Both the position numbers and the translations under genes were made by a program. Below, one piece after another: positions 56,760-63,201 of a stretch of 64,000 nucleotides of DNA. Source of the stretch: CBDDFS01 sp965227255 (GTDB lineage Bacteria > Bacteroidota > Bacteroidia > Flavobacteriales_E > Vicingaceae); NCBI GenBank assembly GCA_965227255.1, contig CBDDFS010000002.1:1178001-1242000 (forward strand), given 5' to 3'. How positions within the stretch are numbered: the stretch's first letter is position 1; each line of letters begins with the position of its first letter. The notes beneath the pieces were generated by a model. That model was not told the origin of the DNA and made no database searches. It was given only the letters and a program-made list of their open reading frames with translations.

Positions 56760-57638
56760 TTATCGCGTTTTGCCAAACAGGTACATGTCGTAATTCCCTT
56801 CCAGGAAGGAGCGCACGGGGTGACCTTCTACATCCTGTTCTTCTTCCCAAATTACCTTCAAACCCATTTCTCGATGTGCTTTGATTCCTTCTGGGTGGTA
56901 AGTCATACCTGCAATAATATAGTTTTCAAACTCACTCATTTTGAAGTATCTCAAGACCCTGCTAATCAAATAATATAAGTTGGTAATGCTGTCGCCGTAA
57001 AGAGAATAGAAATAAAAGATTTTTGGATTAGCATTCGGATCGTTTTCGATATCTCCAGAAGTGATCTGATATTCACCGATTTCCTTATTTCTCAATTTCT
57101 CAAGTGCATTTTCATTTAAAGGAAGGAAAGTTGTGTGACCGGCATAGAATCCGGCCTGATCAAAGAGAATCATATTTAATTCAGGCAAGGTCTTGCTGGC
57201 CATAAGAATCAAATCGCTACCCAATGGTTTCAGATGAGAACGATTGGCCTGAATGGCATTGATGAATTCCACGTCGTCTTCATCAGACAAAGGATGAATT
57301 CTTTCTTCTTCCACCGGTAAATTGGATCGGAACATTTCACTGTCAACCATCTTGGATCCCAACAATGAAAAACTGTAGGTGCGTGTTTCTATATCATAGT
57401 AGATTGAGATGGGATGCTCAGAATTAAGATTATGGATGACCTGATGAGGAAGGAATAATGCTTCCATGACGTCATCCTCTTTATCCGGTTTGATAAGGGA
57501 TAGTCCGTTCTCCCATCGGCCTATGGTCTTGACATCTACGTTGAGCCTTGCTGCAAGGTCGAGCTGTGTCAGATTCTTGGCTTCCCTGTAATCCGAGATC
57601 AACTCAGACAGGGAATTATACTTTTTCATTTCATCCAT
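56760..57638 (-). CDS. XRE-type helix-turn-helix protein with unknown C-terminal domain
   Basis: The 292-residue protein has an N-terminal Cro/CI-type helix-turn-helix (residues 9-50, EAKNLTQLDLAARLNVDVKTIGRWENG) and about 230 residues that do not match a family I know. The C-terminal part contains NMILFDQAGFYAGHTTFLP, QITSGDIENDP and IIAGMTYHPEGIKAHREMGLKVIW, mixed alpha/beta, and could be a small-molecule or acyl-transferase-like sensing domain. It is divergent from a microprotein operon across a perfect 17-base palindrome. Confidence 0.75.
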   Translation of the reverse strand: MDEMKKYNSLSELISDYREAKNLTQLDLAARLNVDVKTIGRWENGLSLIKPDKEDDVMEALFLPHQVIHNLNSEHPISIYYDIETRTYSFSLLGSKMVDSEMFRSNLPVEEERIHPLSDEDDVEFINAIQANRSHLKPLGSDLILMASKTLPELNMILFDQAGFYAGHTTFLPLNENALEKLRNKEIGEYQITSGDIENDPNANPKIFYFYSLYGDSITNLYYLISRVLRYFKMSEFENYIIAGMTYHPEGIKAHREMGLKVIWEEEQDVEGHPVRSFLEGNYDMYLFGKTR

Positions 57639-57668
57639 AGGGCCTATAAAAATAACAAAATGAATGAC

Positions 57669-57685
57669 CAGACATTCAATGTCTG
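57669..57685. promoter_or_regulatory. Perfect 17-base palindrome between divergent genes
   Basis: CAGACATT-C-AATGTCTG is a perfect inverted repeat with eight-base arms around one base. It lies between the helix-turn-helix gene (start 57638) and the small-protein operon (start 57726), and 23 bases upstream of the latter's -7 box. Its place over the expected -33 region fits an operator, most simply for the adjacent XRE-type protein. Confidence 0.6.
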
Positions 57686-57707
57686 CAACCAGGCGATTGA
57701 GTCAACC

Positions 57708-57715
57708 TAGCTTTG
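57708..57715 (+). promoter_or_regulatory. -7 promoter box of the small-protein operon
   Basis: TAGCTTTG is an exact TAnnTTTG, the -7 element of Bacteroidota promoters. It ends 10 bases before the ATG at 57726, so the transcript would be nearly leaderless. I see no clear -33 TTTG at the right distance; the palindrome occupies that place. Confidence 0.45.
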
Positions 57716-57725
57716 TCCCCAGATA

Positions 57726-58007
57726 ATGAAACGAATGATATACCATAAATTATTTATAGCCGAGCAGAGGGTGAAAAACGTGCTCAGGGAGCACGAAGTG
57801 AAGTTGGAAACGATCGATCGCATTAAAGAATTCATGGAACGTGTGGATGAGAAGGTGGAGTTTATATCGGTTTCCAGTGTGGAGAATTTGGAGAGAGTGA
57901 TTAGAGAATTAAAAGGAGATCGGTTGAGTGAGATGGAAAAGAAGATGGTGGAGGAAATCTTTAATGCCGATCGATCAGGCTATAATGATAAAAGGGTAAA
58001 TAATTGA
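57726..58007 (+). CDS. Small helical hypothetical protein
   Basis: The 93-residue protein is rich in lysine and glutamate and likely all helical, with EFMERVDEKVEFISVSSVENLERVIREL in the middle. No signal peptide or membrane segment is present. No family is recognised. It is the first gene of a tight rightward run of four very small frames, next to the palindrome. Confidence 0.6.
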   Translation: MKRMIYHKLFIAEQRVKNVLREHEVKLETIDRIKEFMERVDEKVEFISVSSVENLERVIRELKGDRLSEMEKKMVEEIFNADRSGYNDKRVNN

Positions 58008-58009
58008 AT

Positions 58010-58282
58010 ATGACATCGGTTGACGAAATACGGAGCATTTTTAAGAGGATCAGTGAGATCCAGACTGAGCTGAAGTCTCTGAATCACGATAACTACAAAA
58101 AGTTTCGCGAACAGAATTCAGAGATCTCGGATCTGGAACACTACAATCTCCGAAAGATTTTGAGAGATGATGAATTCGAACCGATCGACACACTTGAGAT
58201 GAGAAAGAATCTGATCAACAAGTGGCAAGAAAAAATTTCACAAATAAAAAGATCTGAAGGCATAGCAGATGAAAGTATTTGA
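58010..58282 (+). CDS. Small charged hypothetical protein
   Basis: The ATG at 58010 is preferred to a TTG two codons upstream; the gene follows the previous stop by two bases. The 90-residue product is highly charged and helical, with SLNHDNYKKFREQNSEISDLEHYNLRKIL in the centre. No family recognised. The next frame begins 14 bases before its stop, which suggests coupled translation. Confidence 0.6.
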   Translation: MTSVDEIRSIFKRISEIQTELKSLNHDNYKKFREQNSEISDLEHYNLRKILRDDEFEPIDTLEMRKNLINKWQEKISQIKRSEGIADESI

Positions 58283-58403
58283 CAGGAAAAGAACCATGAT
58301 GGTATTGGGTACGATTATCTTCTTGAGCTCATGTGCAGGGGAGAAGAGATTATCGAGAAGAGAAGAGAAAGCCCAGTATTATGAGAAAAGAAGATTTTTT
58401 TAA
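58269..58403 (+). CDS. Very small lipoprotein
   Basis: This 44-codon frame starts ATG and has a basic start, a hydrophobic stretch and a lipobox IIFLSSC with cysteine at residue 22, then a charged 22-residue tail with RREEKAQYYEKRRFF. It overlaps the previous gene by 14 bases and its stop overlaps the next ATG (TAATG). Both the lipobox and the overlap favour a real gene, though the frame is short. Confidence 0.5.
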   Translation: MKVFDRKRTMMVLGTIIFLSSCAGEKRLSRREEKAQYYEKRRFF

Positions 58404-58510
58404 TGAACAATTTACTGAGTATAGCGGGTGTATTGCCAGGAATAATTACTTGGACCCTGATTGCTTTTCTGGCCATCATCATTTATGTTCAGTTCAGAAA
58501 AAAGCAATAG
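58403..58510 (+). CDS. Single-helix membrane microprotein
   Basis: The 35-codon frame starts at the last A of the previous stop codon and encodes one clear membrane helix (about residues 8-29, PGIITWTLIAFLAIIIY) ending in a basic KKQ tail. Nothing else is visible. The shape resembles small membrane regulators or toxins, but no identity is claimed. A terminator follows at 58572. Confidence 0.5.
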   Translation: MNNLLSIAGVLPGIITWTLIAFLAIIIYVQFRKKQ

Positions 58511-58571
58511 GTATTAAAGAAGCTAGAGTAGACTAGTGTTTTTCATAATTAGTGTTTGGTTTAGTTGACAT

Positions 58572-58600
58572 GGGGCCGGTTATAGCGCCCGGCCCCTTTC
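58572..58600 (+). terminator. Intrinsic terminator after the microprotein operon
   Basis: GGGGCCG (58572-58578) pairs with CGGCCCC (58590-58596) with an 11-base loop, followed by TTTCTT. A GC-rich stem and T-rich tail 62 bases after the last small frame fit an intrinsic terminator. Confidence 0.8.
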
Positions 58601-58610
58601 TTCAAAAGAG

Positions 58611-58754
58611 ATGAAAAGAAAGAAAAAAATAGAAATGAATTTTGGTTTTCAGTCCGATAAAGATGGCTTCCTCTTCGTCGATTTTGCCATCTCCACACTT
58701 ACCATGGCTAACCTGATGATATTATTCCTAACCATGCTCATGTTCTTCTCATAA
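58611..58754 (+). CDS. Small hypothetical membrane protein between two terminators
   Basis: A 47-codon frame starts 11 bases after the preceding terminator tail. It has a basic start (KRKKK) and a hydrophobic C-terminal segment (about residues 26-47, AISTLTMANLMILFLTMLMFF). It is bounded on both sides by GC-rich terminators, which suggests a separate small transcript. With no family match it could be a membrane microprotein, or the region could encode a small RNA. Confidence 0.4.
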   Translation: MKRKKKIEMNFGFQSDKDGFLFVDFAISTLTMANLMILFLTMLMFFS

Positions 58755-58789
58755 GAAGCTGTTTTGTTATGTGTAGTTGAGTAGTGGGT

Positions 58790-58820
58790 AAGGCCCCTGT
58801 GCGAAAGCCGGGGGCCTTTT
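58790..58820 (+). terminator. Intrinsic terminator
   Basis: AAGGCCCC (58790-58797) pairs perfectly with GGGGCCTT (58811-58818), followed by TT. The stem is eight pairs with a 13-base loop. It lies 35 bases after the small frame at 58611 and just before the tandem repeats. Confidence 0.75.
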
Positions 58821-58825
58821 GATTT

Positions 58826-58931
58826 ATGATCTATGATCAATGATCTATGATTTATTGTAATCCTTCATCCTTCATTTTTCATCCTTCATCCTTCATTTTT
58901 CATCTTTCATCTTTCATCATTCATCTTTCAC
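58826..58931. repeat. Heptanucleotide tandem repeats
   Basis: Two arrays of seven-base units lie side by side. At 58826-58853 there are four units ATGATCT, ATGATCA, ATGATCT, ATGATTT. At 58862-58931 there are ten units of consensus YYTTCAT, with a higher-order pattern CCTTCAT-CCTTCAT-TTTTCAT repeated twice. The second array runs over the stop codon of the DinB-like gene on the minus strand. No coding frame is evident. Shorter two-copy heptamers occur at 56702 and near 21287. Confidence 0.85.
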
Positions 58932-59470
58932 GCCTTTAAGGCATTCCCCGCCTGCACCATATGCCTTTTATTGTGATAGATAACAAAACGAAAAGTATCC
59001 CCTAGACGAAATTTGATCAAAGGAAGGGTGGTTTTTGATTTGGTCCTAGTAAGATCTACATTGAGGGCTCTGTCAAGCAGATTGAGCATGGCTTTTTGCT
59101 GGCCAATAAATCGATTGATTGTATTAAGATCTAATTCACTTCCTAGTGGATTCTTGTCTTTGAATGTATTCATCTTATTCAGCTTCTCTTTGGGTAGCAT
59201 GCTTTTCGCTGAATAGTTACCGAAAAGTCCAGGTCTAAAATATTCGCTCTTCGGCTTTTTTCCTTTTTCCAGACACTTTGTAAATTCGGGAATGTAGAAA
59301 TCACCATACAGACTCATGTGCTCAAGGCATTCAAGAGCAGACCAGGAATTCGGATCCGATTTTTTGTTCAGATTCTCGACCGGTAGAGTCTTCATTTTTT
59401 CTGCTTCCTCAATAAATGAATTGGTCATACTGGTGAGCTCGTCTATAAGTTCCTGATACTTAATCCTCAT
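58928..59470 (-). CDS. DinB superfamily protein
   Basis: The 180-residue protein is a helical bundle with histidines at residues 51 (LEHMSLYGDF), 166 and 170 (IYHNKRHMVQ), the three metal ligands of DinB/YfiT. The family includes thiol transferases with bacillithiol and related cofactors. Its reaction is not predictable. The stop codon lies in the heptanucleotide tandem repeat. It is co-directional with the Crp/Fnr-like gene behind it, 50 bases apart. Confidence 0.82.
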   Translation of the reverse strand: MRIKYQELIDELTSMTNSFIEEAEKMKTLPVENLNKKSDPNSWSALECLEHMSLYGDFYIPEFTKCLEKGKKPKSEYFRPGLFGNYSAKSMLPKEKLNKMNTFKDKNPLGSELDLNTINRFIGQQKAMLNLLDRALNVDLTRTKSKTTLPLIKFRLGDTFRFVIYHNKRHMVQAGNALKA

Positions 59471-59520
59471 TTTTTATTTACAAAGTAAGAGTTTGAGAGC
59501 TTTCAAAACATTGATTGAGA

Positions 59521-60060
59521 TCAAGACTTTCTGATTATACGGGAAAGTGTTTCAGGTGTCATACGCAAATAGGAGGCAATGTATTTGTGTGGAATTTCCT
59601 GAAATAGACGAGGACTTCTGGCGAGTACGCGCTTATATCTTTCTAGGGGTGATGAAATCAGAATGTCCTGTTCGCGCTGCATTTGAGAATATACAAGTCC
59701 CTGCATCAGACTGATCCAGATCTTTGTGTTTTCTGAATCCGAAAAAATGAATTCTTCAAATTTTTCTTTGGACATGATTTTGACCCGGCATTTTTTCAAA
59801 GCTTGTATATAATATTCAGACGCTTCTCCGGTGATGTATGAGTCAAGAGCTGTAATTACATCACCCTGATAACCAAATCGAATGGTCAATTCTTCTCTGT
59901 CATCGAGTAAAAAGATGCGTAAACTTCCTTCTTCCACCAGGTATACTTTGGTGTTTTTTTGTCCGGATTTGACAATGTAATCACCCCTGGATAATTTTAC
60001 CTCTCCTTCCCAAAGGTCCTGATTGTCAAGACGATTCTTAAGCTCTTCCAGAAGATTCAT
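59521..60060 (-). CDS. Crp/Fnr-family transcriptional regulator
   Basis: The frame opens at 60075, but the ATG at 60060 (MNLLEELKNRLD) begins the usual N terminus. The 179-residue protein has a cyclic-nucleotide-binding beta-roll (about residues 15-120, with GDYIVKSGQKNTKVYLVEEGSLRIF) and a short C-terminal helix-turn-helix (PHKYIASYLRMTPETLSRI). I see no cysteine cluster of the FNR type. It is divergent from the curlin-like cluster and could control it; this is from position only. Confidence 0.87.
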   Translation of the reverse strand: MNLLEELKNRLDNQDLWEGEVKLSRGDYIVKSGQKNTKVYLVEEGSLRIFLLDDREELTIRFGYQGDVITALDSYITGEASEYYIQALKKCRVKIMSKEKFEEFIFSDSENTKIWISLMQGLVYSQMQREQDILISSPLERYKRVLARSPRLFQEIPHKYIASYLRMTPETLSRIIRKS

Positions 60061-60144
60061 GAAGCGAATATACAACCTCCTTCTAAGAGAATAACGAAGA
60101 TTAATTTTTAGTCAAAAAACAATTATTTTATTGAAAATAATAAG

Positions 60145-60393
60145 TTGAAGTCTTTTTTAAAAAAAAATCCGATTTCCGTCACGGGATATTGGTCCCGAAA
60201 GAAGTCCTATGTTATTATAACCTTAAGTATCATATTGTTTGCCAGCTCAATAACATTTGTTACCGCACTCGATAGTAAAGGTCATTTGTTTTTACCAGAA
60301 CATAGTTCATATTTGGGTGTTGAAAAATCCAAAGGACGAGCTGTTGGAAAAAATGAACAAACACACATCTACCAAAACAGTCAAATTCTTTAG
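60145..60393 (+). CDS. Possible small single-span membrane protein
   Basis: An 82-residue frame from a TTG has a basic N terminus, one hydrophobic segment (about residues 20-42, YVIITLSIILFASSITFVTA) and a polar C terminus. It lies between the Crp/Fnr gene and the first curlin-like gene. No family is recognised. A TATTGTTTG box at 60233-60241, close to a -7 element, may be a promoter for the curlin gene, in which case this frame would not be coding. Confidence 0.35.
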   Translation: MKSFLKKNPISVTGYWSRKKSYVIITLSIILFASSITFVTALDSKGHLFLPEHSSYLGVEKSKGRAVGKNEQTHIYQNSQIL

Positions 60394-60437
60394 AATCAAC
60401 ATTAATTAATTAATAAACCAAATCTAAATTTCGCGTT

Positions 60438-61334
60438 ATGAACAAGAAATTAATTTTCGCCGCTGCCATCATGTTTTCAGCAGGAAGCATTTTGGCACAA
60501 AGTAATACGGCTTACACAGACCAAAGTGGGGCCGGTTCAAACTATTCTACAGTTGATCAAGCTGGATCAACAAACCTATCTGATGTTGATCAGGTAAACA
60601 CTTCTTCTGAAGCCGATGATAACACTTCTGATGTTGATCAGAGTGGTGATCTTAACGATGCTCAGATCTGGCAATATGGTGCTGGTGGTAACTCTTCTGT
60701 TTCTGATCAGGATGGTGACTACAACGACAATGATGTTCAGCAACTAGGTTCGGGTAACTCAAGTTCGGTTGCTCAGGATGGAAATTCGAACTACGGTGAT
60801 GTACACCAGAATGGTGATGATAACACCGGAACAATTTCTTCGACTGGTAACGGAAACGTTGCTCACATCGATCAGTATTTCTATTTCCCTAACTTCAATT
60901 CTGGTAATGCTGGATCTGGAGCTTATGGTTCTGATGACAACGAAGCTAGCATCGAACAAATTGGTGACTACAACTCAGCTTATACTTATCAGCGAGGTGA
61001 TATGAACTATGCCGATGTTTATCAGAATGGAACATCTAACTACAGTGGAAACTCACAATATGGTGACGATAACTCAGAAATGGTTGACCAAATGGGAGAT
61101 GACAATGACAGTTATACATACCAAAATGGTGATGATAACTCTGCAACTGTTACTCAAGATGGTGACTACAACTGGTCTGATGTTGATCAAATTGGTGACA
61201 TGAACACTGCAGTAACAACTCAAACTGGTAATTCAAACTGGAGTGATGTTAATCAGTGGGATGACAGCAATGCCGCTTATACAACTCAAACTGGTAACGG
61301 AAACTGGTCACAAATTAATCAGTCTGCTGAGTAA
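60438..61334 (+). CDS. Curlin-repeat secreted protein, paralogue 1
   Basis: The 298-residue protein has a signal peptide (residues 1-21, ending SILAQ) and then only repeats. Units of about 11 residues follow the pattern (D/N)xNxAxxxQxGD, as in AYTYQRGD and SDVDQIGD, which match the strand halves of the Sx5QxGxGNxAxxxQ curlin repeat of CsgA. The repeats are very rich in Asp, Asn, Ser and Gln with almost no Lys or Arg, so the protein is acidic. No cysteine is present. It would be exported and could self-assemble as amyloid fibres. An irregular insert (YFYFPNFNSGNAGSG) interrupts the array in the middle. Confidence 0.85.
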   Translation: MNKKLIFAAAIMFSAGSILAQSNTAYTDQSGAGSNYSTVDQAGSTNLSDVDQVNTSSEADDNTSDVDQSGDLNDAQIWQYGAGGNSSVSDQDGDYNDNDVQQLGSGNSSSVAQDGNSNYGDVHQNGDDNTGTISSTGNGNVAHIDQYFYFPNFNSGNAGSGAYGSDDNEASIEQIGDYNSAYTYQRGDMNYADVYQNGTSNYSGNSQYGDDNSEMVDQMGDDNDSYTYQNGDDNSATVTQDGDYNWSDVDQIGDMNTAVTTQTGNSNWSDVNQWDDSNAAYTTQTGNGNWSQINQSAE

Positions 61335-61379
61335 AAGAAATTTGGCCATTGGCCATTTTAGCAAACTTGTATAAAGATG

Positions 61380-61411
61380 AGCGTCGCCTGAATAGGCGGC
61401 GCTTTTCTTTT
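61380..61411 (+). terminator. Intrinsic terminator after curlin-like gene 1
   Basis: AGCGTCGCC-TGAATA-GGCGGCGCT (nine pairs, one G-T) is followed by a TTTCTTTT tail, 46 bases after the stop. The same stem sequence occurs after the second paralogue. Confidence 0.85.
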
Positions 61412-61460
61412 GTTGTGATTTAAACGTTGATAATATCAGACATTCAATTCGCTAACAATT

Positions 61461-61477
61461 ATCATGGCATACACATT
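61461..61477 (+). promoter_or_regulatory. Conserved upstream element of curlin-like gene 2
   Basis: ATCATGGCATA-N2-CATT begins 147 bases before the start codon of the second paralogue. The same element occurs at 63057-63073, 145 bases before the third. The rest of the two upstream regions does not obviously match. A TATACTTTG sequence, near the TAnnTTTG box, lies some 30 bases further downstream. It could be an activator site. Confidence 0.45.
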
Positions 61478-61607
61478 ACAATGTTATAGTGATTTAGTAA
61501 AGTCTTTTATACTTTGTTCCCTCAAAATTCTTCAGCTACATGCATAGTCGAATAGAGTACAGGTTGCTGAGCAATTATTGTATTGATTTCAAGAACAAAA
61601 CACAAAA

Positions 61608-62879
61608 ATGAAAAACAAGCTAATTTTTGCCGTGGCCTTGATGTTTTCTGCAGGAAGCATTGTGGCGCAAAGCAATACGGCGTATACAGATCAAGCCGGT
61701 GCAGGGTCTAATACATCGACAGTTGATCAGACTGGGTCAGACAACTTGTCTAACGTAGACCAAACGAATACATCAAGCTCTAATGCCAATAACGTATCTG
61801 ATGTAGATCAAACAGGAAGCAATAACAGAGCAGGAACAACCATGGGTGCATCTACCTACTGGAATGGAATAGTCCAGGAAGGCGGAAACAATAATTCCGA
61901 TGTTGATCAAATGGGAGATGATAATACGATTCTGCGTGTTGGTCAGAGAGGACTTAATAATGATGCCTCAGTTTACCAAGATGGAGACGATAACTATGCG
62001 GATGCCGTGAGTTGGGGAGATGACAATGATATCTCTATCACTCAGATCGGTGATGGGAACTCTTCAACGGACTGGCAAGTAGGAAGTGGAAACTCTTCTA
62101 CTTCAAACCAGACTGGTAATGATAACGTGAATACTGTCAACCAAATGATAGGCGCAGGTTGGTATCCTTCCAGCACCTATGCTGATGACAATGTTTCAAC
62201 CGTTGATCAGAATGGTGATGGTAACACCAACACTACAATCCAAAACGGTGACATGAACGGTTCGGATGTAGATCAGAATGGTGATGACAACACAGCTTAT
62301 ACAGGTCAATATGGCAATAGTAACACATCGGTTATTCTACAATCATTGTGGAGCAATCCAGGTGCTGATAACAACGATGCGAATGTTTACCAAAATGGAG
62401 ACAACAACATTTCTTCTGCAAGACAAGTTGGTGACTGGAACGTAGCAGACATTGATCAGGATGGAAATAGCAACGGAAGTAACGCAACTTCTTCTGGTGA
62501 TTACAATACCATTATTCATGATCAAGACAACAACAATCATTATGCCTTTACGTATCAGACAGGTGATGATCACATGGCTGACGTAGATCAAAGCGGAGGT
62601 ACTTATAACAACTCGTACATCTATCAAAGAGGTGGTGATGCTAACGTAGCTTACACTGACCAAGTAGGAAGTTCAAACGACTCTGATGTTGATCAGATCG
62701 GAGATATGAATGACTCTGATGTATGGCAAGAAGGAGATTCTAACATCGCTGATCTTTGGCAAGAAGGAGATTCAAACGAAAGTGATGTTACGCAATATGA
62801 CAACAGTAATCAGGCTTACACAAACCAGATCGGAGATAGCAACTATTCTTCTATCAACCAATCTGGAGCGGGTGAGTAA
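61608..62879 (+). CDS. Curlin-repeat secreted protein, paralogue 2
   Basis: The 423-residue protein has a signal peptide nearly identical to paralogue 1 (MFSAGSIVAQ) and then the same opening, QSNTAYTDQ(A/S)GAGSN followed by STVDQ. It has more of the Asn/Asp-flanked curlin half-repeats (for example SDVDQNGDDN and ASVYQDGDDN), in all about 30 units. The array is interrupted by short aromatic inserts such as GASTYWNG, GAGWYPSS and SLWSNPGA. It is acidic, without cysteine. Presumably secreted and amyloid-forming; a fibre subunit role is inferred from CsgA. Confidence 0.85.
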   Translation: MKNKLIFAVALMFSAGSIVAQSNTAYTDQAGAGSNTSTVDQTGSDNLSNVDQTNTSSSNANNVSDVDQTGSNNRAGTTMGASTYWNGIVQEGGNNNSDVDQMGDDNTILRVGQRGLNNDASVYQDGDDNYADAVSWGDDNDISITQIGDGNSSTDWQVGSGNSSTSNQTGNDNVNTVNQMIGAGWYPSSTYADDNVSTVDQNGDGNTNTTIQNGDMNGSDVDQNGDDNTAYTGQYGNSNTSVILQSLWSNPGADNNDANVYQNGDNNISSARQVGDWNVADIDQDGNSNGSNATSSGDYNTIIHDQDNNNHYAFTYQTGDDHMADVDQSGGTYNNSYIYQRGGDANVAYTDQVGSSNDSDVDQIGDMNDSDVWQEGDSNIADLWQEGDSNESDVTQYDNSNQAYTNQIGDSNYSSINQSGAGE

Positions 62880-62923
62880 AGACTCTCTCTAGCAACCCAT
62901 AATAGCGAATATGTTTAAGGTTG

Positions 62924-62950
62924 AGCGTCGCCCATTCGGGCGGCGCTTTT
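62924..62950 (+). terminator. Intrinsic terminator after curlin-like gene 2
   Basis: AGCGTCGCCC-ATTC-GGGCGGCGCT gives ten pairs including one G-T and is followed by TTT, 44 bases after the stop. Stem sequence and distance match the terminator after paralogue 1, evidence that the whole gene unit was duplicated. Confidence 0.85.
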
Positions 62951-63201
62951 ACTTTTTAGATATACGATAATCCGGATGTTTTGCTAAACACCTCTAAACT
63001 AGTGACATATAAATCATTGAAAACGATGACAATTATCACCGTTTTCGGTTTTTTATATCATGGCATAGGCATTGAAAGTTTCCCAACTTGCATACAGTTA
63101 AAGATCCGAAGGCAACGTTATCTCTAACTTTCTTTCCTTTTCATCTCTTGGTTGTCCGAGGTGTTAAAAAACAATTTTAATAACAAACCAAAACGGCTAT
63201 T
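62951..63201. other. Intergenic region before curlin-like gene 3
   Basis: No coding frame is evident. It holds an inverted repeat, GAAAACG (63019-63025) with CGTTTTC (63040-63046), soon followed by six T residues, which could be a second terminator or a leader hairpin. The shared ATCATGGCATA-N2-CATT element follows at 63057-63073. A TAACTTTC sequence at 63125-63132 is one base from the TAnnTTTG promoter box and lies 69 bases before the start codon. Confidence 0.5.

Noticed and set aside
58333..58536. A 67-codon plus-strand frame over the two microprotein frames
   Set aside because: It overlaps both in another frame, has no signal, membrane or family feature, and lacks the tight TAATG and lipobox context that supports the two smaller frames.
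60769..61005. Long secondary-frame ORFs inside the curlin-like genes (also at 61009, 62343 and 63398)
   Set aside because: They are the out-of-frame reading of a repetitive coding sequence, giving Met/Ile/Thr/Val-rich strings with no signal peptide or recognisable domain.
60540..62870. Possible CRISPR-like or DNA-level repeat array
   Set aside because: The repeats are at protein level, vary at the DNA level, have no constant spacer length and stay in frame with a signal peptide; there are no cas genes.
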